A DNA stretch of 64,000 bases from Epiperipatus broadwayi (Eukaryota > Onychophora > Udeonychophora > Euonychophora > Peripatidae), in the NCBI GenBank assembly GCA_028023455.1, contig JAQFVV010012498.1, positions 2,947,001-3,011,000 on the forward strand. Reading direction: 5' to 3'. Each line of letters opens with the position of its first letter. The stretch's first letter is position 1. This document shows, piece by piece, positions 1 through 14,128 of this stretch. Position numbers and translations under genes: made by a program. The notes under the pieces were generated by a model. It saw nothing but the letters and a program-made list of their open reading frames with translations, was not told the DNA's origin and ran no database searches.

Positions 1-446
1 CAAAGGTAAGGTACATGAAATGTGACCAACAAAATCAGTCAGAGAGTGCAAATAAAAATCATACACAAATAATGGCATTTGAGACTGAAACTGAACTCAT
101 TATTGATGAACATAAAAGATGCAGAATTGCAAACAAAGTTCTACTATGGCCAACAATTATGAATAGAACATTGACTGAAGTGATGGAAGCTATCCCTTTG
201 GATCTGCCTACCCAAATGGAAATACACACTGAATATAGGTACAAACCAGGGTGACCAGCAAATAAGATAAAAGATTTAAAACTGTGAGAATTGAACAAGA
301 GAACCTTCACAGTGAACAGAATATATATCATTGGGCTATAGCAGTGGATGAAGAAAATGGCCTGGTGTTTCACCACAATGTCATGGAAATCGAGAAAGAA
401 AAAAAAGCAAGACATGAGTGCCTAAACTCAAACAAGATTATTAATG
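1..446 (+). other. 5' part of LINE copy 1, possible ORF1 remnant
   Basis: Two short open stretches (15-254 and 284-481) lie upstream of the endonuclease in the same orientation. They are rich in charged residues and show no zinc knuckle or other motif I recognise. Position suggests ORF1 or 5' UTR of the LINE; the left end of the element may lie outside the window. Confidence 0.35.
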
Positions 447-1495
447 AAACTAAAAATTGCTGTAAATGTCAGAGAACTTAATTTAATCAATAAAAATTTA
501 AAAGTTAGACATTGGATAAATCAAATCCGATCGCATATAACAGGATTATTCCTTAATAATGGTCAAACATAAATTTGTCCATAATGTTGTTTTCAATAAT
601 TAATAATAGTTCAACACAATTGAAATAAAACAACTATATAAAAATAATAAATATTTTCTCTATTGAACAGGTTTTGAAAAGGCCCTAATATAGAAATATA
701 AAAATAATAAATATTTTCTTTATTGAATCCGTTTTGAAAAGGCTCTAATATAGGGTGAAAAACGGTTCAATAAAGAAAATATTTATTATTTTTATATAGT
801 TGTTTTATTTCAATTGTGTTGAACTATTATTAACAGGATTATTAGAAACAAAGATATATTCAGGCTCATCAATAAATCCAGCTACCTACTTGAGGGGCCA
901 GGGCTTCTCTGCATGTTCCAGAGATTTGTCCTATTTATCTGCAGGAACTGGAATAGTAATTGCTCAAGATTGTCTTTTTGAAAATTTAAAAATACTTTAC
1001 ATTGTTTCAAACCTTCTAATAATAACACTGACTCAAAAATAATTAGTGCTTGTATATAAGCCAGTACAAAAGCAAAAGATAGAATCTATAATTTCTAACA
1101 TAAATTCAATTCTTGCCATGAATGCAAGCCTGACTGTTCTGGTTGGTGACTACAACTCATCCTATGAAGAATTTATACAGAAATCACTACATAAAATAGT
1201 CATACCATTGATTAGTGGACAAGTCTTTCTGCCAGAAGGGGCTGTCTTCTTTAATAATGGTTGGTTTGCAACATTAATAGATATGAACTTTTACTTGCCA
1301 TTACTGCATCACTTCATGGAAGTAAAATTGGTCCGGATCATGTTTTCTGAACATTCTTCCCAGTTAATCATGATCAATATAGAAAAACTGCAAGTAGTTA
1401 ATCACAAGCTAACAAAAATGATGAGAGTACTTTCCCCAACAAATGCAATGGAATTTCCTCTTTTCAAAGACATATATTCTGTTGCAGAATGTTAA
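447..1495 (+). pseudogene. LINE copy 1 endonuclease (APE-like), interrupted
   Basis: This is the remnant of the apurinic endonuclease domain that nicks target DNA to prime reverse transcription. Before the interruption the frame reads a segment ending in RSHIT-GL; after the insertion it resumes with GLLETKIYSGSS, the ETK being the family's catalytic glutamate region. GTGIVI follows, then VGDYNSSYEEF (the GDFN-type motif), then an LIDMNFYLP segment and FSEHSSQL, which sits where the SDH motif belongs. LINE copy 2 shows the matching KTKIYNGSQINPAQL and GDLNMSYKK. The domain is broken by the 551-830 insertion and by stop codons near 1040 and 1495, so it is non-functional. Confidence 0.7.
551..830. 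mobile_element. MITE-like insertion with 13-bp direct repeats inside LINE copy 1
   Basis: A 280-bp insert splits the endonuclease reading frame. It is bracketed by TAACAGGATTATT at 538-550 and 831-843, and the LINE frame continues correctly if one copy is removed, which supports a target-site duplication. Inside, 601-669 and about 764-832 form a roughly 70-bp inverted repeat, and a roughly 55-bp segment (about 640-692) is repeated near 700-754. It has no coding capacity. The 13-bp duplication is closer to a retroelement-type insertion than to most MITEs; the class is undetermined. Confidence 0.65.
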
Positions 1496-1823
1496 TGGGA
1501 TGAGTCTGGATACTTTATAGCAATACCTGACTTTTATAAATATCTTGTCATTCAATGTTGATCATGTAACAAGAAATCAAACACTGCCAACAAGGCTTCT
1601 GCAATATGCCAATCAGCTACATCAGTGATTAATGATGATGGCTCCAACACAACAAAGCCTGTGAATCACTGAAAAATATCTGAAAATAAAGAAAAATAAG
1701 CTTTGCATGGCACAACAGCACACATGTCCCTGCAAGTTTATCAAGTGGGCTTTAGTTTATGTACCAGACCTAAATGTGCCAATGGCTATCTAGAGTGATC
1801 ATGATACATTCACTGGCCATAAC

Positions 1824-2770
1824 ATGATTATGCCACTGTCCAAATACTTTCAAGATAAGTTAAGTGCTGAGTTTCACATTATCTTCCTTCCAAAAATGTT
1901 TGGAGAGATTGAGAGCAAATTACCAGTTAGTGAAAGTGATATAATAGAAAAAATGAAAACTATCAGCAATGCTTGTCACCCAGGTGGCCATGGGATGCTA
2001 CTGTTTATTCTCAAGCATTTGTTTTTTTACAGCTGAATGCTCAAGAAATTAGCAAACCATCTTGCTCAAGAAATTAAGCCAACTACAAGGATATACCCCA
2101 TGACAATAGTGCTGTATAATAAGAAAAAGAAAAGCATACCAGTGCCAAATGAACTTAGACAGATATCTATGGGGCCTCTTTCTATTAAAATATTGGAAAA
2201 GATTATAAACGATAAGATTGAGCCCTATATTTACCAATCATCAGTGAATCACAATTTGCAAAGAAGACATTATCGGCAGTGCAAGAAAAATTGTTATTCA
2301 AAACCATGATGATAGCCACTAGGGTGAGGAAGAAATACAACACTGTGGTGGTTCATACAGACATTGCTTCAGTTTTCAATTTAGTGAGAATCTCTGTGCT
2401 ACTGGATATACTCAAGTAGACTAAAATATCCAAAGCTCTGCTATATTTAACAGCAAACTTGATACTGAGCAGAGAACTCTATGTTACTATGAATGGCAGA
2501 AATTCACCCTCATTCATCCCCTCACAATCACTGTCCCAGGAGTCTCCCTGAGTTAATGTTTATTTATTATATTAACTCACTTGATGAAAAAATCAATAGC
2601 ACATTCATTAAAGTTCAAATACCTGGTACAACCCAGAAGATTGCATATCTCACATACATGCACAATATCACAGTCTTGTTGACACCCAAGAAGCAAATAC
2701 CACAGCTTCAGGCAGTGCTTAAACAATTCTCTAAACAATATGGAACGAGCATAAACCTATAAAAGACTAC
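1824..2770 (+). pseudogene. LINE copy 1 reverse transcriptase remnant
   Basis: Three broken open stretches carry an RT domain. At 2130-2230 the peptide runs PNELRQISMGPLSIKILEKI, the conserved block that normally reads RPISL...K.LEK in LINE reverse transcriptases; copy 2 has PISMEPLGIKILEKV at the matching place. The segment near 2550-2700 contains YINSLDEKI and then AYLTYMHNITVLLTPKKQ. The active-site box that should read YxDD here reads YMHN, so both catalytic aspartates are gone. Copy 2 reads YMDN at the same point. The enzyme is inactive, and the reading frame breaks repeatedly between 2310 and 2490. Confidence 0.75.
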
Positions 2771-3049
2771 AACCTAGATGCTGCTCACTGGAAAACCATG
2801 TGGGTCAATGTATCAAGCAAAACCTACTCCACTCCTAGTTTTTCCCTTTTTTTCTAGGAGCCACTGGAATGAGATGTCATATCCAAGCCAAGATCAAAGA
2901 AGTCAACAGAAAAGCTGAATCACTCTCAAAGGTATATTTGTCATATATGCAAAGTGCAACTGATTAACAAGCTTTTAATAACCAAGATAACATATTACAT
3001 GCCTGAAGTTGAATTTTTCAAAAAATTTTATGGCACACATTAATTCCAT

Positions 3050-3905
3050 ATGTTGCAAGCACATCTGGGGGAAAAGATAGTGACAATTTCAATGGAAAAA
3101 CTCAATAACCCTCTTAAAGCAAATGGACTGGGGTTGCATAGCTTACAAACATTTCAAACATTCAAAACAAAGAATGCTCTGATTGCTATACTCACTCAAT
3201 TTCCTAAACTAATACACTTAGAGCAGATAACACCTACAGATAGACCTCCTCCAAAAGATTGTTTTTTGGCAGTCACCATCTACCAATGCAGAAGAGAAAG
3301 AACAATCCCAGATCAATTTGAGCAAAAGTATAAATACTGGCAAATATAGAAGTTTATACATCAAAATAATTACATTGAGAAGATCCCATCAATACTAGAA
3401 ATTGGAAACAAATACCTGATCAAGCAATATAAATGATGGTAACTAGAACCTAAGTTCCTACATTTTATAATCAAAATGAATTTGAATGCTTTACCTGCTA
3501 AATATTTTTTATATCACAGAAGAATGTACAAGTTGATTGATTCATTCTGTGGCCTTTGCCATATAGCTGAGGAGACTTTATAGCACATAATGTTAAACTG
3601 CAAGGTCATGGAGCAGACTAGATGCATTCTGCAGGTGAAATACAGAAAACAAAACACTACAATGTTGCAAATTATGTCAACTTACAAAGGTATGTCTGTA
3701 CCAGCCATAAGGGCTGTGGCCTTCGTCTTATATGCACTCTGGTGCACTAGGTGTGCTTTCATATTGGGTAATAACCCCAGAAGGGATCCAGCCACATTTG
3801 AGAACAAGTTGATTAAAATTCAAGTTAGAGACAAGCAGATCACCAGCCCATATATTTATGCAGCTACATGGTTCCTGCTCAGACAATCAGCAAAGTTATA
3901 AAAAA
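3050..3905 (+). pseudogene. LINE copy 1 C-terminal region with CCHC knuckle
   Basis: Downstream of the RT, the peptide NPLKANGLGLHSLQTF is typical of the region after the thumb in LINE proteins (copy 2 has NSLGLHSISVFRIQ). Near 3550-3600 the translated sequence gives C-x2-C-x7-H-x4-C (CGLCHIAEETL, stop, HIMLNC). This is a zinc knuckle also present intact in copy 2 as CMQCHNNEETQDHFIYNC. The tail then reads ALWCTRCAFILGNN, again shared with copy 2. A stop inside the knuckle and another before 3590 show decay. The knuckle probably helped bind the element RNA or target DNA. Confidence 0.7.
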
Positions 3906-4352
3906 TGAAGTTGCTGGTTTATGAATAAACGATGTAATTTTTTAAGGTTCACAAATATGATCATGGGATTTTGGATTTGAATGACAAACTAGAATATAAA
4001 GGCTATGAGATAAAAGAACATTCATATACCATTATAATGTATTTTCCATGATATACCATGAGATTTGAAATCAAAAAACAATGATAAAAACAATCTATTT
4101 TGTAAGAATTAAAGAAAATATGGTCCAGATTATGCTCCTATTGGACAATAATGTGCTTAATTGACACTTACTTTTAAAGTGGATAGAATCATGTACAAAT
4201 GCCTATATAGATATGTACCTTTAACAAAAATGAATATTGTAACACTTGAAATTAAACTGACAATAGTAGACTTAAACATGTATCTCGCTAGAATTAAGTG
4301 GCATTGTAATACTATGTAACTAAAAGGATTAATAAAGTTTATTGTTGAAACT

Positions 4353-5966
<1,614 letters not shown>

Positions 5967-7706
5967 ATGCAATGACAAATGTTTCTACAATAAACATTGG
6001 GTATTTTTTCTGCTTAATTTTTCAATGTCTCAAAGATGAACCAAAGGTTCTTCTTTCATTTAATAATAAAAATACCAGTTTTGTTATCTTAATAATAATT
6101 AGTTTCAATGCAGATTAAAAGTAAAAAGTGACTATTTGTTAGTTTCTTTCAAAACAGGTTTTATTTGCCTGTTTAATGGGGTTATTAAAATTTCTATGAA
6201 TGAAAAATTTCAATATGTTTTAATCAAATGTCAATCTTTAGCATTTACATAATCGTTTTAGACCATAGAGAATGATTGGTAACCATACTTTTCATTAATA
6301 AAAGATTGCATTAACAGCAGATTGAAGATTTTTAATGATGAATAGCTATTAGCTGCTTTTATATATTTATATATATTATAAGGTCTCATGGTACATTAAT
6401 AGTACGTATTAGGGATATTATGTAAGATCTAAGCTTAAACCTGCCTGTACATGTCTTGAATAGTTCTTTAGAAAGTTGTTTTTTTTTCATTGTAATAACA
6501 GTTATCTATTCAATATTGGTTGAGAAATGGAAGTCTAGTAATATTTGGTTTCAGAATAAAGCAAGCCTTCACTATTTTTTGCAAGAGGTAATTATAAAGT
6601 TCTTGATCTAAGGTAGGATATTTAAAGCTGATTTATTCTCCCTAGTGGTCTTCACAGCTGTTTTAATATTTTAAACAGAGGACTGGTTTTCAAATATATA
6701 TAAAGAATCTCAGTGTAGCCACTACCCTAGTCCAATAGCTTTCATCTGTTTACATAAAATTTACTCATTCAAAAGCATTACTTATTTGAAAGTATGCTAA
6801 AACATTTTTATGGGTAAAGTTGCTTGCATATGATTTTTAAATGAAAAAAAGTGTATATGTTTGAAAACTGGATTAATATAATGATTGTATTAGAATAGAA
6901 TTGAAAACTAATTTGGTTTATTTATTTGTTATTTTGAAGTTGTCCAGATATTGTAAATTTTAAAACGTAATAATTCTATAAATATAATAATAATTATTAA
7001 AACTTCGATAACTAATAATAATTATATGTACACATTGTAATAACTAATTAAAGAACAATATTACTCATTGTTTACATGATTTTAAGTTGTAAAACATCAT
7101 TTTTCAGTTGTAAAATTTCAAAAAAGTTCAATAATATAAAACAAAATAGGAAACTAAAAAAAATTAAAAAGTTAAATTTATTTAAAATAGTGTCATAGCA
7201 AATATTTAATTTTATTAAACATTATCCAGTTCAACAGTTTTCTGTAGTTAAAACTCTTATTGATAGAATTAAAACCCTTTTTAGACGTTGGTAAGACTTA
7301 TCAGAACATATTCTTAAAGTAAGCTTTTGGTAACAATTATATTTAAACATTATCAACAAAGCTAATTCTTGCAACAGAATCTACCTTAATTAAGATAGCT
7401 CTATTTTTATAAAAAAGTTAATGAACAATATCACTAATATTTTGTAATAAAATAATATTTAGACAATTTTATAAAAATTAATAAAATATTTCCATACCTC
7501 AAGAAAGACTATTGAAATAATAAAAAACCTAAGATGTATATGGCATCGCAATTTTGTTAGAAGAGGTAATATTATATGAACAGTTAAAGTCGGAAATCAT
7601 ATTTTAAAAAGTATAAAAGACTTATAGATGAGAAAAAAAAAATTGTTGCGATGTTGGAAAAACCATCTTAAACATAGATTGATAATTGTTGAAACCAATG
7701 ATCTAC

Positions 7707-7762
<56 letters not shown>

Positions 7763-9765
7763 TATATATATATAATTTTTAAAACGTGTTAAATATGAGC
7801 ATATTAAAATACATTTTGTGTGTATCATTTTTTTTAAAAATTCATTTTTAAAATTACTCAAACTAATTTTATGATTCGATTTTAGTAGATAGAGTTTAAA
7901 TTTTAAAGATATTTTTTGTAACAGTTACGAAACACAAACTAAATTTATAAAGTTTAAAAAAAAGAAAAAAAATATTTGAGTTATAAAATTTTATAAATAT
8001 TTTTATATTTTAATCCGTATGCAAAGTTAAAACTTAATCAATATTTAACAATAATAGTAAGATGATAAAATTATTGAATATGTGGTATTATTTTGCTTCA
8101 AATGTGTAATTGATAAATCCAAGTATTTTAAACAATAATAAATTTGAAAAATAAAAAGGTTTACTCTTCGCTGGCGTTCGTATAACATTTGAGCCTTGAA
8201 AGTGATCGAATTGTTGGTGGATTTTAAAATGTAAAATCTACCATTTTACCATTTATCAATGCATGCAGACATGAATTACGTTTGTTGATGTAAAAAAGCG
8301 TTTTAAAAAATGATTCTTTCTATTAACATAATTTAAGGTGTAAAACAGCTTTTAAAAAGTCAATTTTAAGACAAAGATGTCTCCTTCAGTTTCTGTTTAA
8401 GGGACCTGAAACTGCTAAGTGATTAGGTATTAGCACTGTTTTTATTTTTGTTTTACTCTTGGTTGTCAATAAAATAACAAAAATTTTAATTGCTTAAAAT
8501 GAAAACATAATAAACATCCACATCATCATTTTCAATCATTATCAATCTACTACAGAAGTAATGTCTCCCTGAATTTAATCCAGTTTCTTTTATCTAGTTG
8601 TTATAATGCTTTTCAATTTCTAAGTGTTTTAGTTTTCAACCATGTATATCTTAAATGTGGGATGTTTCATAGTGTCTTATAATTTTTTCAGATCCAATTT
8701 CAATTTTTTTTTAATTTTCAGTATTGCTATTTCATTAACAACATATTCAGAATACTTCCGTTTTAATTTCTTAATTCTTTTGTTGATGTCAGCGATGTCT
8801 ACTTCTGATTATGTATTCTCTTTTCTTAATTTTAATTCAATTTGTTTGTACTTAATTTATTGACAGCAGTTTCTTTATTTTTATTTTTTTTTAAATTATA
8901 TGTTCAAGTTTTACTCTCATAAGCATGCATTAATAAAACTCACTATAAGCTTTTCTTTCCAAGCACATAGTCATATTTTCTATTATTATTACTTTATTTT
9001 TACTAAGTATTTAATTCTATGATTAATTTCATCAATTATGTTTTTATCTATTATAATAAGATTAAAATATTTATAAAAATATTAATTTTCATTTTCTTAT
9101 TTTTTGGGGGGAAAGTTTTAGAACATCGAGATAGTTTTTATAATAATTATTTATTACCTTACTTATTAAAGAATAAAGAAAAAAATTGCATAGTATATGT
9201 ATTCTTTAAAGTCCAGAAATAAAGATAGTTTTATAAGCAGCACTTTAATGATAGATTTATAGTGGTAAGCCTGAAAAAAGTGTACACATTTGTCAGTAAT
9301 TATAATCATAATTTAGATAAAAATATATAAGAAATCTAAAAATTTATTTAAAAGCATTGTAAAATACTTATACAATGATAAGGAACATTTGAAATGTGTT
9401 TTCAAAAAAATGATAAAATAGTTGGAGGTTATAGATTGGGGATAAAAAATAATGAGGTAAAATTATTGATTTGTTGAGAGAAAATAATATTTGTAACTAT
9501 GAATACATGATTTAAAGAGTGCAAAATATAATTTACATATAGAAAAACTCCAATGGTAAGGCTATATTCTATAAATTGAGAAATAGTTTTAGTTTTAAAA
9601 GAGCATAGTTTGAAGGTGATTTAAATTCACATTTATTAAATATAGAATTTAAATTTTCTTTTAAAATAATAGTAAGAATTAAAAAATAAATAAATGGGAA
9701 ATTAATAAATTAAAAGATATTGAAGATTTTTTTTTAGAATTGCTTCTATTAAGTTTCAGACAGCA
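5967..9765. other. AT-rich sequence without recognisable genes
   Basis: I see no coding region, RNA gene or element end. A (TA)n tract lies at 7711-7757. Short open stretches at 8642-8863 and 9019-9222 are low-complexity and hydrophobic in translation and look accidental. One diverged interspersed repeat is listed separately at 8515-8640. Confidence 0.6.
8515..8640 (-). repeat. Diverged interspersed repeat, copy 1 of a pair
   Basis: This stretch begins CATCATCATTTTCAATCATT and later has CTACAGAAG followed by TGTCTCCCTGAATTTAATC. The segment at 10550-10640 has the parallel order CATCATCTTCAACTATTTTC, CTGCAGACAAAAG, TCTCTCCTAGTTTAATC. They look like old copies of one short interspersed family. 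The class is unknown. Confidence 0.45.
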
Positions 9766-10017
<252 letters not shown>

Positions 10018-10549
10018 CGTTTAATAAATTCACATAAAAGATGGAAATTCGTAAAAAAAAATTTAAGACTGATTCAGTAAAAATAGTAGGTTATGTTAGA
10101 AGTATAAGAACTATAAGTTTTTTGATTAGTAATGAGTTAATATATAAAATAGAGAGAAAAAAAAGAAAAAAAAAAGTTAATTATTTAGAAAATAGAAATT
10201 TATATATAAAAAGTGTAACATTGAAATAATGTGTAAAACAAGAAAATTAGGAACCGATCTATGAAAAAATTGCAGAAAATAAAAATAAAACTACAAAGAT
10301 TTAATTTATAATAGAATAAAACAATTGGGTGAGATAAAGTCATATGAAGAAAGGAGTGATCAAATATAGAATTGTTGAATTATCATCAACAAAGAAAATA
10401 GTTACATTAAAAATATTTCTATTCAATATCGTTACTTTATTGATATTTCATGACCAATCTTTAATTAACACTTATTTCATATCATTCTGTTTATATAATC
10501 CAAATTGTTTTTTTAAAATTTTAAATTTCGTAAATTTTCAATAGTTTTA

Positions 10550-10640
10550 CATCATCATCTTCAACTATTTTCAGTCAACTGCAGACAAAAGATCTCTCCT
10601 AGTTTAATCAATTTATATCTATTGGTAAAAAAAGTTTTGC
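10550..10640 (-). repeat. Diverged interspersed repeat, copy 2 of a pair
   Basis: This is the partner of 8515-8640: CATCATCTTC, an ACTGCAGACAAAAG segment, and TCTCTCCTAGTTTAATC in the same order and spacing. No coding content. Confidence 0.4.
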
Positions 10641-10789
10641 AAATAAAAATGAATTTAGTTGTACAGTAATAAAAATAAAGATGTAAAGGTAATAATTGAG
10701 ATGAAAATTGGTGTAGATTCCAATTGAATTATCGAATGTACAAAGAAATATGGTTTGAGATAATTTATTTGTAATTTGACAAGTACTAT

Positions 10790-11560
10790 TGAGAGATTAA
10801 CTGTTGTTTTATTAATTTTGTAAAGCTTTTGAAAGAATGAATTTATGCTTTGTTTTGGACATTCAGTAAAAGAAAGATATAGACTGAAAAAGACATTTAT
10901 TAAAAAATTTATATATAAATTGGAAAATGTGTATAAATTAAAATGTTTTTTCCACTAAACAAATAAAAAATGCATAAGACAAGATGTTGTCAATTTTTTG
11001 TTTTATTTAATATAGTTTAGATAAGTTGTTAAGAATGTTGTTATAAAAATGGAATTAGTAATGGAAATAAAAGAGTTAATTTATTATATTCACTGCTGAT
11101 ATGGAGGACTTATAGAAATGAAGACTGCAATAAATTGCTATGTATAAATGACCAAGTTTTTGCAAAGTTAAAAATGAAAACAAAAAAAAAATTAAAAATA
11201 TATATGATATAAAAAGTTTTTGATCAAGGCAGCAGTGTTAAGTATTTGAATTATTGGATTACTGATGATAGAAAGAGTGATAAAAATAGGAGAATTGCAA
11301 TGTTTAAAGCATTTAACAGTCATAGGAGTTATTACATAGACTATTGAAACTAGGTGTTAAAAAGGCTTGCTAAATGTTTTGTTTGGATATATGGTGCAGA
11401 AAAATAGTTAATCATGATAGATATAAAAATATAAAAAGACTGAAAAAAGTAAATAATAAAATATAATTCTTTGAAAAATTTGAAGAGGAACTGGGTTTAT
11501 CATATATTTAGAGGCATAATTATAAAATAAGTGTGAAAAAGAAATATGAAAAAGCGTAGT
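10790..11560 (+). pseudogene. Fragment of a second LINE type, reverse transcriptase C-terminal part
   Basis: Around 11221-11400 one frame reads KYLNYWITDDRKSDKN, then RRIAMFKAFNSHR, then KRLAKCFVWIYGAEK. This is the very characteristic segment after the RT active site in many LINEs (usually KYLGSWIT.DG, then RIAMAK.AF, then LYG.ETW). Upstream at about 11090 a frame reads FTADMEDL where the YADD box is expected, and near 10830 FVKLLKE followed by ALFWTF resembles the motif-A region. Several stops and frame changes show decay. It differs from LINE family 1. The clade is not assigned. Confidence 0.6.
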
Positions 11561-12930
11561 TATTAAGGTCTAGTTTAGCATGCAAAAACAGTCATTTGAA
11601 AGATAGCTAATGATAATAATTAGTATTATTTTTTGCTTTCATCTGACAGTTTTGTAGTAGTTACTGATGTTTTATTACAAAATTAAAGACATTATATTCT
11701 ATATAAAAATAATTTTAAAATATTAATTTTAACTATTTTTCTTATTTTATTTTACAAACCCCTTTTTTAAGACTACTGTAAAATATTTTGGAAATTAACC
11801 ATTCATATATCCACAATTAAATTTTTTATTGTCACCATATAATGAAATAAATATTGTTTTGACAAATGGATTGACAATATCTTAATGATATGCTATGTTG
11901 CTACAATACTTTAATTATACTTATTGATTATATACCATGTTGCTACAATACTTTAATGATAATTAAAATACTTATAGAATTAAATCACTTCATATGGTTA
12001 TGACATTCTGCAATATTTTGAAATATGGACGCTAATATATTTATATATTTATTTCACAAATGTGTTGCTGAATTTTGTAACCATGTGGGGTGATTTAATA
12101 TTTGATATTTGGTTTAGTATAGTGTTAAGCATTGGGGTTATATTATATAATAAAATACTTTTTCAAACTCTTCCAATTTATTGAAATAAAACCTCATGTT
12201 ATTTGATTTTTTTTATAACTACTCTCAATATTTTGATATTACTTATTATTTTGTTGGCGTATATTTAAATATTCTAGGCAAACAATTTATAATATTTTTA
12301 AAAATATTTTTTAGAATTGTTAAAAGATAATAGATAAATTGAAATATTAAAATTCCAAAATCCAAAATTCAACTTTTTTTTTCAGTTGTGATAAAACATT
12401 ATAAATAATCCATTATATTTTTTAATCCATTTTATTCTTTTTAAATCTTGTTATATTATCACTAAATTCACACATATAAATACATATTTTATTATTTTTT
12501 TTACATTTTAATCATTTTCATTGTCACGAAAACTTATATTTCAAACAATATATTATCTTGATAATGAAAATAGTCAAAATAGAGGAACATATTAAATATT
12601 TATTTATACATTTGTATTCAGTGAAATTTACAAAATACTTAAAAAAGTAGTTTAAACAAAAAATCTATAATTTCTAATAGTTTTCTTTGACTTAATTATT
12701 AAATATAAAGATCACAGTTTTTCTTCTAATCATCTGTTGCATTCATATTACTCAGACATTCTATGTATAGATTTTAAGTAAGATGGACTTATAAACAGTT
12801 TTATATATTTCAAATATTTCTATAACTTTTTAAATTAATAACACTTTTATTATTTTATACCTAAATAACATAATTCTTTTTTTTCCAAAGACACAAACCT
12901 AAGCAATCAGAGCCTTCTGTATAAACACAC
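11561..12930. other. AT-rich sequence, nothing recognised
   Basis: The only structure I see is a short local duplication: ATGTTGCTACAATACTTTAA occurs at about 11893 and again at about 11938. There is no coding signal. Confidence 0.6.
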
Positions 12931-12946
12931 ACACACACACACATAC

Positions 12947-12981
<35 letters not shown>

Positions 12982-13109
12982 GACAAATATTAACTTTTCT
13001 GGTTGATTTTATTTAATATTTCAAGTATTAAATTTTCCATTTTGAATAATTATCATCTATGCTTCAATGTGTCAATAATGTATAGGCATAAGGTGTATAT
13101 AGTCACACC

Positions 13110-13145
<36 letters not shown>
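12930..13145. repeat. (CA)n and (TA)n microsatellites
   Basis: (AC)n at about 12927-12942 grades into (TA)n at 12953-12977, and a second (TA)n lies at 13114-13144 directly before the hairpin element. Confidence 0.95.
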
Positions 13146-13150
<5 letters not shown>

Positions 13151-13291
13151 AATGGTAAATACAATATTATAGTTTAAATTCTTTTGTAGCACTTTCAATT
13201 ACTTGGTAATCCTCATCACATGAAGATTACCATATACTCGAAAGCACTACAGAAGAATTTAAACTATAATATTGTACTTACCATTAAAATT
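13144..13291. repeat. Palindromic PLE-end-like hairpin with hammerhead-like core
   Basis: Left arm about 13144-13206 and right arm about 13225-13291 are inverted copies (matching TTTAAACTATAATATTGTA and ACCATTAAAAT). On the minus strand the left arm reads GUGAUGA, a stem of GAUUAC with GUAAUU, then GAA and AGUGCU. That is the order of a hammerhead core with C3 changed. The right arm on the plus strand gives AUGAAGA ... GAA AGCACU, again with only C3 wrong. I infer a terminal fragment of a PLE or retrozyme present as an inverted pair. It is probably inactive. Confidence 0.55.
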
Positions 13292-13350
13292 TTTTTATTA
13301 TATATATGTATCATATTTTATAACAGGTATTGTATTTTACATTTAATATA

Positions 13351-13353
13351 TAT

Positions 13354-13424
<71 letters not shown>
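13351..13424. repeat. (TA)n microsatellite abutting the family A array
   Basis: A long TA tract, broken once by a TTTA interruption, ends where the first family A unit begins. Confidence 0.95.
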
Positions 13425-13425
<1 letters not shown>

Positions 13426-13513
13426 AACAGATGGCGTTCTACCAAAAACACCATCAAGTGTAGGTTTACATAAACGTCCGAGCAAGCATTCACTATCTCT
13501 AACTTTAATTTCA

Positions 13514-13557
13514 CTTTCAGATCATGATTTCAAGCTATTTGCTATCATCAGTGAAAG
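13514..13557 (-). ncRNA. Hammerhead ribozyme A1
   Basis: Minus-strand order: stem I strand CUUUCA, core CUGAUGA, stem II segment UAGC-AAAUA-GCUU (AGC pairs GCU), GAA, self-complementary stem III AUCAUGAU, cleavage nucleotide C17 (complement of 13520), stem I return UGAAAG. All invariant core positions (C3, U4, G5, A6, G8, A9, G12, A13, A14, A15.1, U16.1) are present. Stem II is short, with U facing U at its base. Stem III without a loop suggests cleavage as a dimer. Confidence 0.85.
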
Positions 13558-13911
13558 ACAGGAATAAGAAACTAGATCTAAACACAAACTCTGAGTGTTT
13601 ATGAAACAGTTTCTATTCAGCTTGCAAGTGTGAATCTTTTAGACATGTAATGTCTTCAAACTCAGCATAGCAAGCCAGATAGCTATATGGGTCTGATATC
13701 AGTTCAGCATCACCACATAGTAGAATCCTCTGCAATATATATCATTGCTAGAAAGACCTCAAAGGTACATTTATGAAAAACAAAAAACCAAGTTAAAAAC
13801 TTGCTAATGCTTGTATTTATGTCAACAGATGGCATTCTACCAAAAACCCCATCAAGCGTATGTTTACATAAGCGTTAGAGCAAGCATTCACTATCTCTAA
13901 CTTTAATTCTA

Positions 13912-13955
13912 CTTTCAGATCATGATTTCAAGCTATTTGTTATCATCAGTGAAAG
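13912..13955 (-). ncRNA. Hammerhead ribozyme A2
   Basis: Same architecture as A1, with CUUUCA/UGAAAG stem I, CUGAUGA, GAA and AUCAUGAU. One base in stem II differs (UAACAAAUAGCUU), which removes a G-C pair and should weaken stem II. The cleavage nucleotide is the complement of 13918. Confidence 0.8.
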
Positions 13956-14128
13956 ACAGGAATAAGAAACTAGATCTAAACACAAACTCTGAGCGTTTAT
14001 GAAACAGTTTCTATTCAGCTTGCAAGCGTGAATCTTTTAGACACATAATGTCTTTAAACTCAGCATAGCATAGAAACTATTTCATAAACACTCAGAGTTT
14101 GTGTTTAGATCTAGTTTCTTATTCCTGT

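Larger units (their letters stand above)
1..4352 (+). mobile_element. Decayed APE-type non-LTR retrotransposon (LINE family 1, copy 1)
   Basis: Reading along the + strand in broken frames, the pieces appear in the normal LINE order: an unassigned 5' part, an APE-like endonuclease from about 447, a reverse transcriptase from about 1824, and a C-terminal CCHC knuckle near 3560. The 3' end is a short AATAAAG-type segment followed directly by triplet microsatellite at 4353. The copy at 39027-42915 has the same order and recognisably similar peptides, so the two define one family. Many stops and frameshifts make this copy dead. The clade is not certain: the order APE, RT, CCHC excludes R2-type elements, but I cannot place it among the APE clades by eye. 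Confidence 0.8.

Noticed and set aside
2230-2260. CUGAUGA on the minus strand inside LINE copy 1
   Set aside because: No GAA strand or pairing arms follow; chance occurrence within coding remnant.
13220-13567. 115-codon ORF, and the sister ORF at 14515-14730, with a shared SLSLTL...FAIISERQE tail
   Set aside because: The shared tail is antisense or sense sequence of the retrozyme units including the hammerhead; conservation is explained by the repeat, and the N-terminal parts are TA-tract translations.
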